In this document: in pieces, positions 44,737 to 53,290 of the stretch
Layout of the letters: the number at the start of each line of letters is the position of its first letter
Numbering within the stretch: the first letter of the stretch is position 1
Source of the DNA: Chelatococcus reniformis
GTDB taxonomy: Bacteria; Pseudomonadota; Alphaproteobacteria; Rhizobiales; Beijerinckiaceae
Direction of reading: 5' to 3'
DNA length: 64,000 bases
Assembly (NCBI RefSeq): GCF_014640075.1
Contig: NZ_BMGG01000002.1
Location: 620,001-684,000 of the forward strand
Program-made: the position numbers and the translations under genes
Notes under the pieces: model-generated
Database searches by the model: none
What the model saw: the letters and a program-made list of their open reading frames with translations, nothing else
What the model was told of the DNA's origin: nothing

Positions 44737-45096
44737 ATGAGCGAATGGACAAATGCCAAGATGTGCGACGTCGCCAATCTGGTGCTTGGAGCGATCTTGT
44801 TCTTCTCACCCTGGCTGTTCGCCTTCCCGGAAGGGATCGCGTCGCAGAACGCCTACATCGCCGGCATCGTGATCGCCGCGCTGTCACTCGCCGCACTGGC
44901 CGCCTACGCCGTGTGGGAAGAGTGGCTGAACCTGATCGTGGGCCTGTGGGTGCTCGCCTCGCCCTGGCTGCTGGGCTTCGGGGAGCAGGCCATGACGGTT
45001 CACGTCGTGATCGGCGCGTTGGTCACGATCCTCGCCGCGGCGGAGATCTGGATGATGTACCAGCGCCACCCGCCGCATCAGACCGCGGCCCGATGA
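44737..45096 (+). CDS. SPW-repeat membrane protein
   Basis: 119 residues with four predicted membrane segments. The SPW motif occurs twice, FFSPWLFAF near residue 23 and LASPWLLGF near residue 78, each at the start of a helix pair, which defines the SPW repeat family (PF03779). Function is unknown. Conserved tryptophans (WEEWLNLIVGLW) surround the second repeat. ATG follows GAGAGGAGG. The next gene on the same strand begins 68 bp later, so they may be co-expressed. Confidence 0.88.
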   Translation: MSEWTNAKMCDVANLVLGAILFFSPWLFAFPEGIASQNAYIAGIVIAALSLAALAAYAVWEEWLNLIVGLWVLASPWLLGFGEQAMTVHVVIGALVTILAAAEIWMMYQRHPPHQTAAR

Positions 45097-45164
45097 CGGC
45101 CTAACGGTCGAGAGGCCCGTCCAGATGTCGCGCGGCGGGCCTCTGTGTCGCCGAGGAGAGAGAG

Positions 45165-45617
45165 ATGAAGCACACATCACTGGACGAGATCAGGGACGAG
45201 GTGAATGTCGTTGCGTTCAAGCTGGAGACGCAGAAGTCTCCGTGGGCGATCCGCAGGGAACGTCTCGAGCGCTTCGCCGCCGTGCTCGAGAGCTATGAAG
45301 GCCCCATCCGGCTACTCGCGCGCGTGGAATTCGTCCCACACGGCGAGCGCATGCGCATGCGCACGGACGATTCACCCCTGACAGTGGCCTATGCCGACCC
45401 CGATCTGCGCCGCCGCGGATTAGCGGGTGATCGCTTCGGCGACGCAATCACCTTCTTCATGTTGAACCCCGGAGAGGCCCACCATCTACTGTGCGACTGC
45501 CACTATTTCGGCAGCGTGACGTCACAAATGATAGCGGCCCGGGCCCGTTCCCTTGCGCATCGGACGAGCGTTGGCGAGCTGTGGGCGAAGGCGCGCACCC
45601 TCCTGGGCTTCCGGTGA
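45165..45617 (+). CDS. hypothetical protein, 150 residues
   Basis: I do not recognise a family. The protein is soluble and charged, begins KHTSLDEIRDEVNVVAFKLE, has a middle part rich in Arg and Phe, and holds a small Cys/His cluster (HHLLCDCHYFG, near residue 110-120) that could bind a metal. ATG follows GAGGAGAGAGAG, a strong ribosome site. Codon use resembles its neighbours. It lies after the SPW gene. Confidence 0.7.
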   Translation: MKHTSLDEIRDEVNVVAFKLETQKSPWAIRRERLERFAAVLESYEGPIRLLARVEFVPHGERMRMRTDDSPLTVAYADPDLRRRGLAGDRFGDAITFFMLNPGEAHHLLCDCHYFGSVTSQMIAARARSLAHRTSVGELWAKARTLLGFR

Positions 45618-46132
45618 CCATTCTGGTCGCCGTGTCGTCGCGGCCATCCAGCCCACGATAGGCGCTGGCCCGCTAGATATGCCTCGGACGTTTGAACTCG
45701 GAGCGCCTTGCTTTCGGCTGCGGAAGAGGCCCGCCTGATCGCAAAGCGCTCCACAAGCAGCGACGGGCGAACCGCCTCCAGGGCGATCTGCTTTCCCGAA
45801 TGCGCCGAGAACACCGAGAGCGCCGAGAGCCGCGGTGGTCAAATCTCCTCACGCTGGTGCCGTCCCCAAAGGAACCATGCGCTTGCCCTTCGGCGGGCAC
45901 GCGCGAAGCCGTCGCGCACGCCCCGGCCATGCCGTAACGTTCCGGCCTTTGCGCAGGGCGTGCTATCCCATGGGTGACGATGCGATGCAGGTGATGGATG
46001 ATGCCATCGCCCCAAAGCGTAGACTGCGCGATGTCGAGCTCGCCGACGCGATCGTGTCTTTGTACGAGGCCGAGCCCGACCTGGTCGGCCCGCCCAGGGC
46101 CCTCTTCGCAGGCACTTCGGACCCATAAGGTT
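45618..46132. other. degenerate-looking intergenic sequence
   Basis: Part of a 766-bp gap between convergent genes. A 52-codon frame at 45970-46128 (MGDDAMQVMDDAIAPKRRLR at its start) has no good ribosome site and no recognised family; it may be a gene remnant. The rest of the gap is filled by three repeat elements. Confidence 0.4.
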
Positions 46133-46181
46133 ATGAGCATCTTTGCGCCATTGGATGATCCAATCCACTGGCGAAATGCGC
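46133..46181 (+). repeat. R2 hairpin repeat, second copy
   Basis: ATGAGCATCTTTGCGCCATT begins an element like the one at 31231. The stem GCCATTGGAT / ATCCACTGGC is imperfect here. It directly precedes R1 copy C and shares the CTAGAG junction. Confidence 0.6.
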
Positions 46182-46285
46182 TAGAGTATTTCAGCGTTTC
46201 TTCGAATCGCCGAAATGCTATATCTGCTTGATTTGTCGCGTTTTCTTCACGCGAACCGGCGTCCACTTCGCTCGAAAACGCTCCA
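46182..46285 (-). repeat. R1 two-hairpin intergenic repeat, copy C
   Basis: 104-bp copy in the same orientation as copy B, differing by about ten bases. It retains the GCGTTTTC/GAAAACGC stem, while the other stem has two mismatches. Like the other copies it lies between the 3' ends of convergent genes (the 150-residue hypothetical gene and scoB). Confidence 0.9.
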
Positions 46286-46383
46286 GAGCGGGATGATTTT
46301 TCTTTGAATCAGCATCCCGCCCTAAGTCTTTGATTTGAGCGTGATCTTGCCCAAAGCCGGTGCCGGCTTTTTGGATCGTGCCC
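46286..46383. repeat. R3 palindromic repeat of Hyphomicrobiales type, with hairpin at the scoB 3' end
   Basis: GAGCGGGATGATTTTTCTTT leads into CATCCCGC, then TCTTTGATTTGAGCGTGATC and a second palindrome. I recall near-identical elements scattered between genes in many Hyphomicrobiales genomes; the match is from memory. The inner stem AAAGCCGG-TG-CCGGCTTT followed by TT could terminate transcription toward the right, and by symmetry help end scoB. Confidence 0.65.
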
Positions 46384-47040
46384 CTAGGCGTTCGACAGAG
46401 AGACCTGGTAGTCGGCTTCCGTGTTGGCCCTGACCTCGGCCTCGCTGACGCCTTCGGCGAGCTCGATGAGCTTCAGGCCCTCCGGCGCGACGTTGAACAC
46501 GGCGAGGTCGGTGATGACCATGTCGACGACGCCGGCGCCCGTCAGCGGCAGGGTGCAGGTCTTGAGCAACTTCGCCTCGGTCGAGCCGTCCTTCGCCTTG
46601 GCCGTGTGTTCCATCACCACCACGACCTTCTTGACGCCGGCGACCAGATCCATGGCGCCGCCCATGCCCTTCACCATCTTGCCGGGGATCATCCAATTGG
46701 CGAGATCACCGTTCGCGGCAACTTGCATGGCGCCCAGGATCGACAGGTCGATGTGGCCGCCGCGGATCATCGCGAAACTGTCGGCGCTGGAGAAGTAGCT
46801 GGTGGTCGGCAGTTCGGTGATGGTCTGCTTGCCGGCGTTGATCAGATCCGGATCCTCTTCCCCCTCATAGGGAAATGGCCCCATGCCGAGCATCCCGTTC
46901 TCGCTCTGCAGCTGAACGTTCATGCCGTCCGGAATGTAGTTGGACACCAGGGTCGGTATGCCGATGCCCAGATTGACGTAGAAGCCGTCGCGCAGTTCCT
47001 TGGCGGCGCGGGCGGCCATTTGTTCTCGGGTCCAGGGCAT
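46384..47040 (-). CDS. scoB: 3-oxoacid CoA-transferase subunit B
   Basis: 218-residue beta subunit of the family I CoA-transferase. The catalytic glutamate is in [14 protein letters not shown] near residue 46. [15 protein letters not shown] and [20 protein letters not shown] in parts, and [17 protein letters not shown], are typical. It moves CoA from succinyl-CoA to acetoacetate or another 3-oxoacid. It follows scoA by 14 bp. Substrate could also be 3-oxoadipate (PcaJ); no aromatic-pathway genes are nearby. Confidence 0.93.
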   Translation of the reverse strand: MPWTREQMAARAAKELRDGFYVNLGIGIPTLVSNYIPDGMNVQLQSENGMLGMGPFPYEGEEDPDLINAGKQTITELPTTSYFSSADSFAMIRGGHIDLSILGAMQVAANGDLANWMIPGKMVKGMGGAMDLVAGVKKVVVVMEHTAKAKDGSTEAKLLKTCTLPLTGAGVVDMVITDLAVFNVAPEGLKLIELAEGVSEAEVRANTEADYQVSLSNA

Positions 47041-47054
47041 GATGCCTCCTCAGG

Positions 47055-47756
47055 TCACGGACGAGGACGGGTGGTGCGCTGTTCGATGCGCTTGGCGGGG
47101 TCGGGCACGTGCACGATGCGCTGCACGTAGACGCCCGGCGTAACGACGTGGTCCGCTTCGATCTCGCCCGGCTCGACCAGATGCTCGACCTCGGCAACCG
47201 TGACGCGGCCGGCGGTGGCCATCATCGGGTTGAAGTTGCGCGCCGTCTTGCGGTAGACGAGATTGCCCTCGGCATCCGCCTTCCAGGCGTGGACGAGGGC
47301 GACGTCGGCCACCAGCCCGCGCTCCATCACATAGCTCTCGCCGTCGAATTCGCGGACGTCTTTGCCGTCCGCGATGATGGTGCCGACACCGGTCCTGGTG
47401 AAGAAAGCCGGGATGCCGGCGCCGCCGGCGCGGATGCGCTCCGCCAGCGTGCCTTGCGGATTGAACTCCAGCTCCAGCTCGCCGGCGAGGTACTGCTGCG
47501 CGAACAGCTTGTTTTCGCCCACGTAGGACGAGATCATCTTGCGGATCTGCCGCGTTTCCAGCAGCAGGCCGAGCCCGGCGCCGTCGACGCCTGCGTTGTT
47601 GGAGATCACCGTCAGCCCCTTGACGCCCGAGGCTCTGACGGCGTCGATCAACGTATCGGGTATGCCGCACAGGCCGAAGCCGCCGGACATGATCACCATG
47701 TCGTCCCTGAGCAGACCGGCGAGGGCTTCGACCGCGTCCCGATATACCTTCCGCAT
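47055..47756 (-). CDS. scoA: 3-oxoacid CoA-transferase subunit A
   Basis: 233-residue alpha subunit. Landmarks are DDMVIMSGGFGLCGIPDTLIDAV in parts, VISNNAGVDGAGLGLLL, GGAGIPAFFTRTGVGT, and FDGESYVMERGLVADVALVHAWKAD in parts. ATG at 47756 follows GGGAG and fits the family start; in-frame codons further upstream lack homology. Together with scoB it makes the heterodimeric transferase used in ketone-body or short-chain acid metabolism. It is divergent from the AsmA gene over 238 bp. Confidence 0.93.
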   Translation of the reverse strand: MRKVYRDAVEALAGLLRDDMVIMSGGFGLCGIPDTLIDAVRASGVKGLTVISNNAGVDGAGLGLLLETRQIRKMISSYVGENKLFAQQYLAGELELEFNPQGTLAERIRAGGAGIPAFFTRTGVGTIIADGKDVREFDGESYVMERGLVADVALVHAWKADAEGNLVYRKTARNFNPMMATAGRVTVAEVEHLVEPGEIEADHVVTPGVYVQRIVHVPDPAKRIEQRTTRPRP

Positions 47757-47994
47757 CAGTTTCTCCCAAGGATGGAGCGCTCGACACGATCGCTCATTTT
47801 TGCTGCGAGCGCCATGAGACAGCGCAGCCCCCGCCGCGATGTTGCGCTGCACAGGGATTGCCGTCTTAACGTGTGCTAAGCGTGGGATAAAGCGGGCGCC
47901 GACACAGTTCTGACGTTTTGCGCCGCTTGATGCCGCATAGTGGCGCCATCGATGCGAGTCGCACCCGCTCGCCGCCGCCAACCCGCAAGGTCAA

Positions 47995-49815
47995 ATGCGA
48001 AGACGCAGCGTTCTATTGATTGCCTTCGCCTGCCTCGCGCTCCTGGGCATCGGGATGGCGCCGTGGACGCTTGCGAACGACTATGCCAGCCAACGCATCG
48101 GCAAGCACGTCAAGGCGCTCACCGGCCTCGACCTCGCGGTCGAGGGACGCACCACCCTCGCCTTCTTGCCGGCACCGCGCATCAAGATGGAAGAGGTGGC
48201 GCTGCGCTCCGAGGACGGCCGCGTCCGACTACGGACGTCCCAGTTCCGCGGTGAGGTCAGGCTGCTGCCGCTGCTACGTGGCGAGCTCGAGCTCTCTGAC
48301 GTCACGCTGTTCGAGCCGACGCTGAACGTGATGAGCGAGGCACAACCGGTCGAGGCGTGGCAACAGTGGCTCGATCGCCTGACGCGGACCGCGGGGGCCA
48401 GCGTCGTCGGCCGCTATCCCCACGTGCCGCGGCTGGTGGTGGTCGGCGGGACCGTCTCGTTCGAGCGGTCGAATGGCGCCAGCGACCGCCTGAAGGATGT
48501 GAATGTCGTCTTCGCCTGGCCGGATTCGGCGAGCGCTATCGGCGCTGCGGGCCAATTCTCCTACGCTGGACGCGCGGTCGATGTGCTGTTCGCGGGCCTC
48601 AATCCCACTCGGCTGAGCACAGGCCGTGACAGTGAATTCACGCTGCGGGTGAAGGCGGAGGGGCTCTCTCTGGTCGGCCGTGGCACGCTCTCCCAGGGCG
48701 GCACGCGCTTCGACGGCCAGGTCACCTGCGGCACCGACTCCCTGGCGGATGTCGATCGCTGGATCGGCGCGGGACTCCCGTTCGCCCAGTTGGTCGATGC
48801 CTTCTCGGTCTCGGGAGCAACCACGCTGTCGCCGCGCGGGCTGGCGATCTCGGCGGCGACCGTGGTCGTGGGCAACGATCAGATGGAGGGCGCCGTGTCC
48901 GCCCGGGTCGACGGTGGGCGCATTGCTCTGTCCGGGACGCTTGCGGCGGACGCGCTCGACCTGTCGCGCTTTGCCCGCCCGTTGACGCCGCGCCTCGACA
49001 GTGACCGCGCCTGGACCCGCGATCAGATCGAGCGGAGCGCCATGCTCGGCAGCGAACTGGATCTGCGGATCTCGGCATCGCGCGCGACGCTCGGCCGCTT
49101 CGCCATGGAGGACCTGGCAAGCAGCATCATGCTGCGGAGCGGCCGGTTCGAGATCACGCTCAGCCGCGCCTCGGCCTATCGCGGCAACGTCAAGGGCCGC
49201 TTGATTCTGCAGCCGGCGGAGAGCGGCATCGACGCGCGGCTTCAGGGCGTGATGGAACGCGTCGACCTCGCCGGAGCGCTCAGCGACGCCTTCGACATGC
49301 GGCGGGTCGGTGGCATCGGCTCGATGCAGATCGTTGCCGAGGCGAGCGGCAGCTCCGTCATGGATCTGGCCCGCTCGCTGAGCGGGCGCGCCAACGTCGT
49401 CGTCAGGCAGGGCGAAATTGTCGGCATCGACTTCAGCGAATTGCTGCGGCGTGCCGAGCGACGACCGTTGTCGGCCGCGTCCGACTGGCGTGGCGGCCGG
49501 ACCTCGTTCGAACAGGCGGGGCTGTCGCTCGCGATCGCCGGCGGCGTCATCGAGCTGAACGATGCCACCGTATCGACCGCCAGCATGAAGGCGACGCTCG
49601 CGGGACAGATGTCGGTCGCCGATCGGACGCTTGCCCTCAGCGGCACCGTCGCGCCGCAGCCGGGCAGCCTCAGGCCAGCCTCGGCCGAGCTGCCCTTCGA
49701 GCTGTTCGGCAGTTGGGATGATCCGCGCGTCGGCCCCGACGTGAAGGCACTGATCCGCAGGTCCGGGGCGGCAGCACCTCTACTCGCGCCTGCCAGTCAG
49801 CAGAAGACGCCTTAG
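47995..49815 (+). CDS. AsmA family protein
   Basis: 606 residues, anchored in the inner membrane by an N-terminal helix (VLLIAFACLALLGIGMAPW) with a periplasmic beta-rich body. The AsmA N-terminal domain is visible in LTGLDLAVEGRTTLAFLPAPRIKMEEVALR in parts and LPLLRGELELSDVTLFEPTLNV; the C-terminal AsmA_2 part has RQGEIVGIDFSELLRR and FEQAGLSLAIAGGVIELND. The family affects outer-membrane assembly and lipid transport. It is separate from, and half the size of, the AsmA-like protein ending at 9294. Confidence 0.9.
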   Translation: MRRRSVLLIAFACLALLGIGMAPWTLANDYASQRIGKHVKALTGLDLAVEGRTTLAFLPAPRIKMEEVALRSEDGRVRLRTSQFRGEVRLLPLLRGELELSDVTLFEPTLNVMSEAQPVEAWQQWLDRLTRTAGASVVGRYPHVPRLVVVGGTVSFERSNGASDRLKDVNVVFAWPDSASAIGAAGQFSYAGRAVDVLFAGLNPTRLSTGRDSEFTLRVKAEGLSLVGRGTLSQGGTRFDGQVTCGTDSLADVDRWIGAGLPFAQLVDAFSVSGATTLSPRGLAISAATVVVGNDQMEGAVSARVDGGRIALSGTLAADALDLSRFARPLTPRLDSDRAWTRDQIERSAMLGSELDLRISASRATLGRFAMEDLASSIMLRSGRFEITLSRASAYRGNVKGRLILQPAESGIDARLQGVMERVDLAGALSDAFDMRRVGGIGSMQIVAEASGSSVMDLARSLSGRANVVVRQGEIVGIDFSELLRRAERRPLSAASDWRGGRTSFEQAGLSLAIAGGVIELNDATVSTASMKATLAGQMSVADRTLALSGTVAPQPGSLRPASAELPFELFGSWDDPRVGPDVKALIRRSGAAAPLLAPASQQKTP

Positions 49816-50006
49816 GGCATGCCCCCCGGCCGGCTCCGGCACGGCGGGGACCTCGGCACAGCGCAAAACGAAGCGCTCGGGCCAAGCCGTCGGCCGCCTC
49901 CCGGCATAGCGGGCCCGTTTTCTTCGGCGCCCGGTCGCGTCGGGCAGCGGGCGCGGCGTTGCGGCCCCCCACCAGGCGATCGATGGGCCATCTCGCGTCG
50001 CAACGG

Positions 50007-50312
50007 TCAAATCAGCTCAGTGACGTACAGTTTTCCCGGCTTTTTATCCTGGACGACAGAGATGACCTGAGCGCCCTCTCCCCTGAAGAAATAGACCGTT
50101 CGCTCGGTCAGAAAAAACCGCTGACCGTCTCGTTCGATGAGTGGCGACGTCACGAAGCACGGCTCCGTCGCGAACAGCCGAAAGACTTCCGTCAACTTAT
50201 GAAACGGCTGCTCGTTCCGGCTGCCTTCATGGCAGAACGAGATCGTGTGACCCCGAAGAACGCTCAGATACCGAATAAGCTTCTTGTCTCGCTCTGATGA
50301 GACCGGGATCAT
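50007..50312 (-). CDS. hypothetical protein, about 101 residues
   Basis: No family recognised. From ATG at 50312 the protein reads as a plausible small globular domain: ERDKKLIRYLSVLRGHTISF, then FHKLTEVFRLFATEPCF, FFLTERTVYFFRGEG and a C-terminal GKLYVTELI, with alternating hydrophobics typical of beta strands. The opposite strand has an overlapping frame of similar length, so the coding strand is not certain. GC content is visibly lower than in both neighbours. Confidence 0.45.
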   Translation of the reverse strand: MIPVSSERDKKLIRYLSVLRGHTISFCHEGSRNEQPFHKLTEVFRLFATEPCFVTSPLIERDGQRFFLTERTVYFFRGEGAQVISVVQDKKPGKLYVTELI

Positions 50313-50539
50313 CTCGTCACCGGGACAGCATACGACGGCAATCGGACAATGATCCGCTGGCTCAGATCCCCTTATAGCCGGCTTTCCGCCCTGGTCTACA
50401 CGCACGTGGCGGTAGAGCCGCCGATCTCACCGGCCCGGCGGCATCGCCGGCGCGCGTGCGGCCGGGGACGGGCCCGGCCGCCGCGGCACGCCGCGGAGGA
50501 CGGCACGCACCGCCGGAGGGGGCGCGGAGCCGGCGCCTC

Positions 50540-52102
50540 TTATTCGGCCGCGGTATTGACCGGCCCGGCGACCGACTTGGGCGCTGTCGGCTCGTCCGTC
50601 TCGGCCGGCTCTTCATCCGGCATCGCGGTCGGCCCGACCACCGGCGCGGCGCCGTCGTCCATCGGCACGACCGACAGGGGCGACCCGCTCCGCAGGCTGC
50701 GGGCGTGGAACAGGTCCCGCCGCAAGTCCTCGATGTTCTGACGCGAGACCTCGAGCGATTTTTCGGCCAGACGCCGGGCGATGCGCTCCTGTTCGAGCTG
50801 GAAGGTCAGTTCGACGACACGCGCATCGAACCGCTGCTCGTTGTTGCGGATCTGCGCCCGCGCGCTGGTGAGCTCCTGCGTCATGTCGGTGAGACGCTGC
50901 TGGATCGTGTCGTACTGGCGCTCCTTGGAATTGAAGTTGGCGACCAGCATGTGGCTGCGTTCGGCGAGCTTGTTGTTGATCTCGTTGGTCTCCTGCCAGC
51001 GCGCCTCGGTCTTGTCGCGTTCCTTGCTCAAGTCGGCGACGCGCTTGTCCAGGGCATTGCGCTCAAGCGTGATCTTGAGGAGTTGCCGCTCGGCCGCAGC
51101 CAGCCCGTCTATCTTCTGCTTCAGCTCGTCGCGAACCTGGCCGAGCAACTGCTCCGCCACCTGCGCGCGCGACGCCGTGGCGGCCAGCTTGGCCTCGAGC
51201 GACGACGCCTGGGATTGGAAGAACTCGAGCTTCTCGCTCACATCCTTGATCTGGTTCTTGTGCGCCGTCTCCGTCTGGGCCGCCGTGCCCTCCAGATCCG
51301 CGATACGCGCCAGGGCGGACTTGTGGCCGTTGTTGAGTTCGGACAGCTCGCGCTCGCGCTTGGCCAGCTTGCGGCCGCCGTCGTCCAGCGCCACCTTCAG
51401 GTTCTCCAGCTCCTCGGTGAGCAGAGAGGTCTGCTGCGTCTCCTTACGCAGATCAGTCTCCATCTGAGCGAGCGCGTTCTGGCTTGCCTCAAAGCGCTCC
51501 CGGTAGGACGCCACCTCCTCGGTCAGTTGCTCCTTGGCCGAGTGCTCCTGGGCCAGTTGGAGCTCGACATCCGCGAGCTTCGCCTCCCGCAGTGTCGCCG
51601 CTTCGTTCGCGCTCGACAGGTCGGATTCCAGCGTCCGCGCATTCAGCTGGTGGCGCTCGACGGTGTCTTCCAGATGCAGGCGGTGTTGCAGAGCGGCCTG
51701 GAGTTCCTCCTGCGCCTTGGCGGCATCGCGCAGAAGGCCGGCGCGATGCGAGCGCTCGGCCTTGAGCTCCTTGCTGATGGCGGCGTGCTCGATGCGCGTG
51801 CGCTCGAAATCGTCGAGGATGGAGCCGATCGCCTGCTCGAGCTCCGACGCCGAGCCCTTCAGCTGCGTCAGAAAGCCCAAGCTCTGCGAGAAGTCTGCCA
51901 GCTGCGAGCGGACAGCCTCGTGCGTGGCGTCCGGCGGCGGAGGCGCAGGACGCACGGCTTCAACCTCGCTTGCAACCTGGGTCTCGACCAGCTCGCCGCC
52001 GGACTCACGCTGTTGCGGCAGCCGAAGGCGCTCCTTCGGCGGCGTCGAGACGGTCTGCTGCGGAAAGGTGCGCTTGTTCAGGAGCTGTCCAATACCGATC
52101 AT
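50540..52102 (-). CDS. long coiled-coil protein, possibly cytoskeletal (crescentin-like)
   Basis: 520 residues. After a short N-terminal segment (IGIGQLLNKRT) and a Pro-rich stretch near residue 55, residues 80-470 are almost entirely heptad-patterned coiled coil rich in Glu, Gln, Leu and Ala, ending in a Pro/Glu-rich tail. No membrane segment, signal peptide or enzymatic motif. This head-coil-tail layout is like bacterial intermediate-filament-like proteins such as crescentin, but coiled coils look alike, so this is a candidate only. ATG at 52102 lies before the conserved-looking IGIGQLLNK; upstream codons were not used. It is monocistronic as far as seen. Confidence 0.75.
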   Translation of the reverse strand: MIGIGQLLNKRTFPQQTVSTPPKERLRLPQQRESGGELVETQVASEVEAVRPAPPPPDATHEAVRSQLADFSQSLGFLTQLKGSASELEQAIGSILDDFERTRIEHAAISKELKAERSHRAGLLRDAAKAQEELQAALQHRLHLEDTVERHQLNARTLESDLSSANEAATLREAKLADVELQLAQEHSAKEQLTEEVASYRERFEASQNALAQMETDLRKETQQTSLLTEELENLKVALDDGGRKLAKRERELSELNNGHKSALARIADLEGTAAQTETAHKNQIKDVSEKLEFFQSQASSLEAKLAATASRAQVAEQLLGQVRDELKQKIDGLAAAERQLLKITLERNALDKRVADLSKERDKTEARWQETNEINNKLAERSHMLVANFNSKERQYDTIQQRLTDMTQELTSARAQIRNNEQRFDARVVELTFQLEQERIARRLAEKSLEVSRQNIEDLRRDLFHARSLRSGSPLSVVPMDDGAAPVVGPTAMPDEEPAETDEPTAPKSVAGPVNTAAE

Positions 52103-52441
52103 CGCTCGCCTACCCTCAGCAGCAGAATGACAAATATGAAGGCTATTTGTCCTAGTTGCAGGAACCTTAATCGCACGCCGCGCGAACATTCAACCCCGGC
52201 CAGGACGTTCAGCCGGCTCGCTGCCGCGCCCCCCGATAGTTGCCGGCGCCTTTTTTCCTAAAGCGGCGCAGGTCGAATGCACTCCCCCAGTGCAGCGGCC
52301 GGGCGTTTCGCCCCGCCTGCGAGGCACTTCTGCAACGCTCCCGTTGCCGAAGTCGCCATTAACCTTACCGTAAGGTTTATATCATTGTCGCGTGCAAAGG
52401 GGAGGCCGGACGAATCGGCGCATCTGCGCCTCCGGCGCTCG
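52103..52441. other. control region upstream of the coiled-coil gene
   Basis: 339 bp between two leftward genes. It contains the 3' end of the pot operon, a palindrome (listed separately), and an AT-richer segment near 52120-52190 that may hold the promoter of the coiled-coil gene. No gene seen. Confidence 0.4.
52361..52377. promoter_or_regulatory. 17-bp perfect palindrome
   Basis: AACCTTACCGTAAGGTT, perfect about its centre C, lies 65 bp after potI and 259 bp before the coiled-coil gene, next to TTTATAT. The shape suits a MerR- or TetR-type operator. It could also be a weak 3' hairpin for the pot operon; there is no T-run. Confidence 0.4.
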
Positions 52442-53290
52442 TCATGACCGCACCTCGGCATGCCTCTCGGCGACGGCATCCGCCGACGCCTCGCCCGCGG
52501 CCTCGTCCCGGTGCCGGGCCCCGCTCCGCGTCAGGATGAAGGAGAGGCCAAGGCCGACGGCGACGAAGGCGATGAGCACGGTGCACGCGGCGTTGATCTC
52601 GGGCGTCACGCCGAGCCGCACCTGGCTGTAGATGCGCATCGGCAACGTCGTGGCGCCGGGCCCCGTGGTAAAGCTCGCGATCACCAGATCGTCGAGCGAC
52701 AGGGTGAAGGCCAGCAGGAAGGCTGCTCCCACGGCCGGCGCGATCAGCGGCAGCGTGATGGTGAAAAACGTCTTTGCGGGCGGACAACCGAGGTCCATCG
52801 CCGCCTCTTCCAGCGCCCGGTCGAAGCTCGCCAGTCGCGCCTGGATGATCACGGTGGCGAAGCACAGGGTCAGCGTCGTATGGGCGACGACCACGGTCCA
52901 CAATCCGCGATCGGCGCCGACGGACACGAACAGCAGCAGCAAGGCCAGCCCGACGATGACCTCCGGCATGACCAGGGGCGCGTAGATCAGGCCCGTGAAG
53001 AGCGAACGGCCGCCAAATCGCCCATGTCGGACCAGCGCCAGAGCGGCCAATGTGCCGAGCACCGTCGCCAGGCTTGCCGACAGCGTGGCGATCTTGAGGC
53101 TGGTCCAGGCCGCCTCCATCAACGGCGCGTTGGCAAACAGCGCCACATACCATTGGATAGAGAAGCCGCCCCAGACCGTCACCAGGCGCGAGGCGTTGAA
53201 CGAATAGATCACCAGCACCACGATCGGCAGGTAGAGAAAGCCGAGGCCGAGGAGCAGCACCACCGTGCGGAATGCGTTCCCGCGGTGCAT
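52442..53290 (-). CDS. potI: ABC transporter permease, putrescine/spermidine type
   Basis: 282-residue inner-membrane permease with six predicted helices. The cytoplasmic EAA loop that contacts the ATPase is EEAAMDLGCPPAKTFFTITLPLIAP in blocks, near residue 170. The N-terminus LYLPIVVLVIYSFNASR and the segment TLSLDDLVIASFTTGPG are typical of PotI/PotC. Its start overlaps the potH stop (TGATG), so translation is coupled. The C-terminal tail is long and charged. Substrate is assigned from the family (polyamines) only. Confidence 0.92.
   Translation of the reverse strand: MHRGNAFRTVVLLLGLGFLYLPIVVLVIYSFNASRLVTVWGGFSIQWYVALFANAPLMEAAWTSLKIATLSASLATVLGTLAALALVRHGRFGGRSLFTGLIYAPLVMPEVIVGLALLLLFVSVGADRGLWTVVVAHTTLTLCFATVIIQARLASFDRALEEAAMDLGCPPAKTFFTITLPLIAPAVGAAFLLAFTLSLDDLVIASFTTGPGATTLPMRIYSQVRLGVTPEINAACTVLIAFVAVGLGLSFILTRSGARHRDEAAGEASADAVAERHAEVRS

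Noticed and set aside
49959-50297. Plus-strand 112-codon frame overlapping the small orphan gene
   Set aside because: The minus-strand product has a more globular, strand-like pattern and a plausible start. The choice is not certain, as stated in the feature entry.
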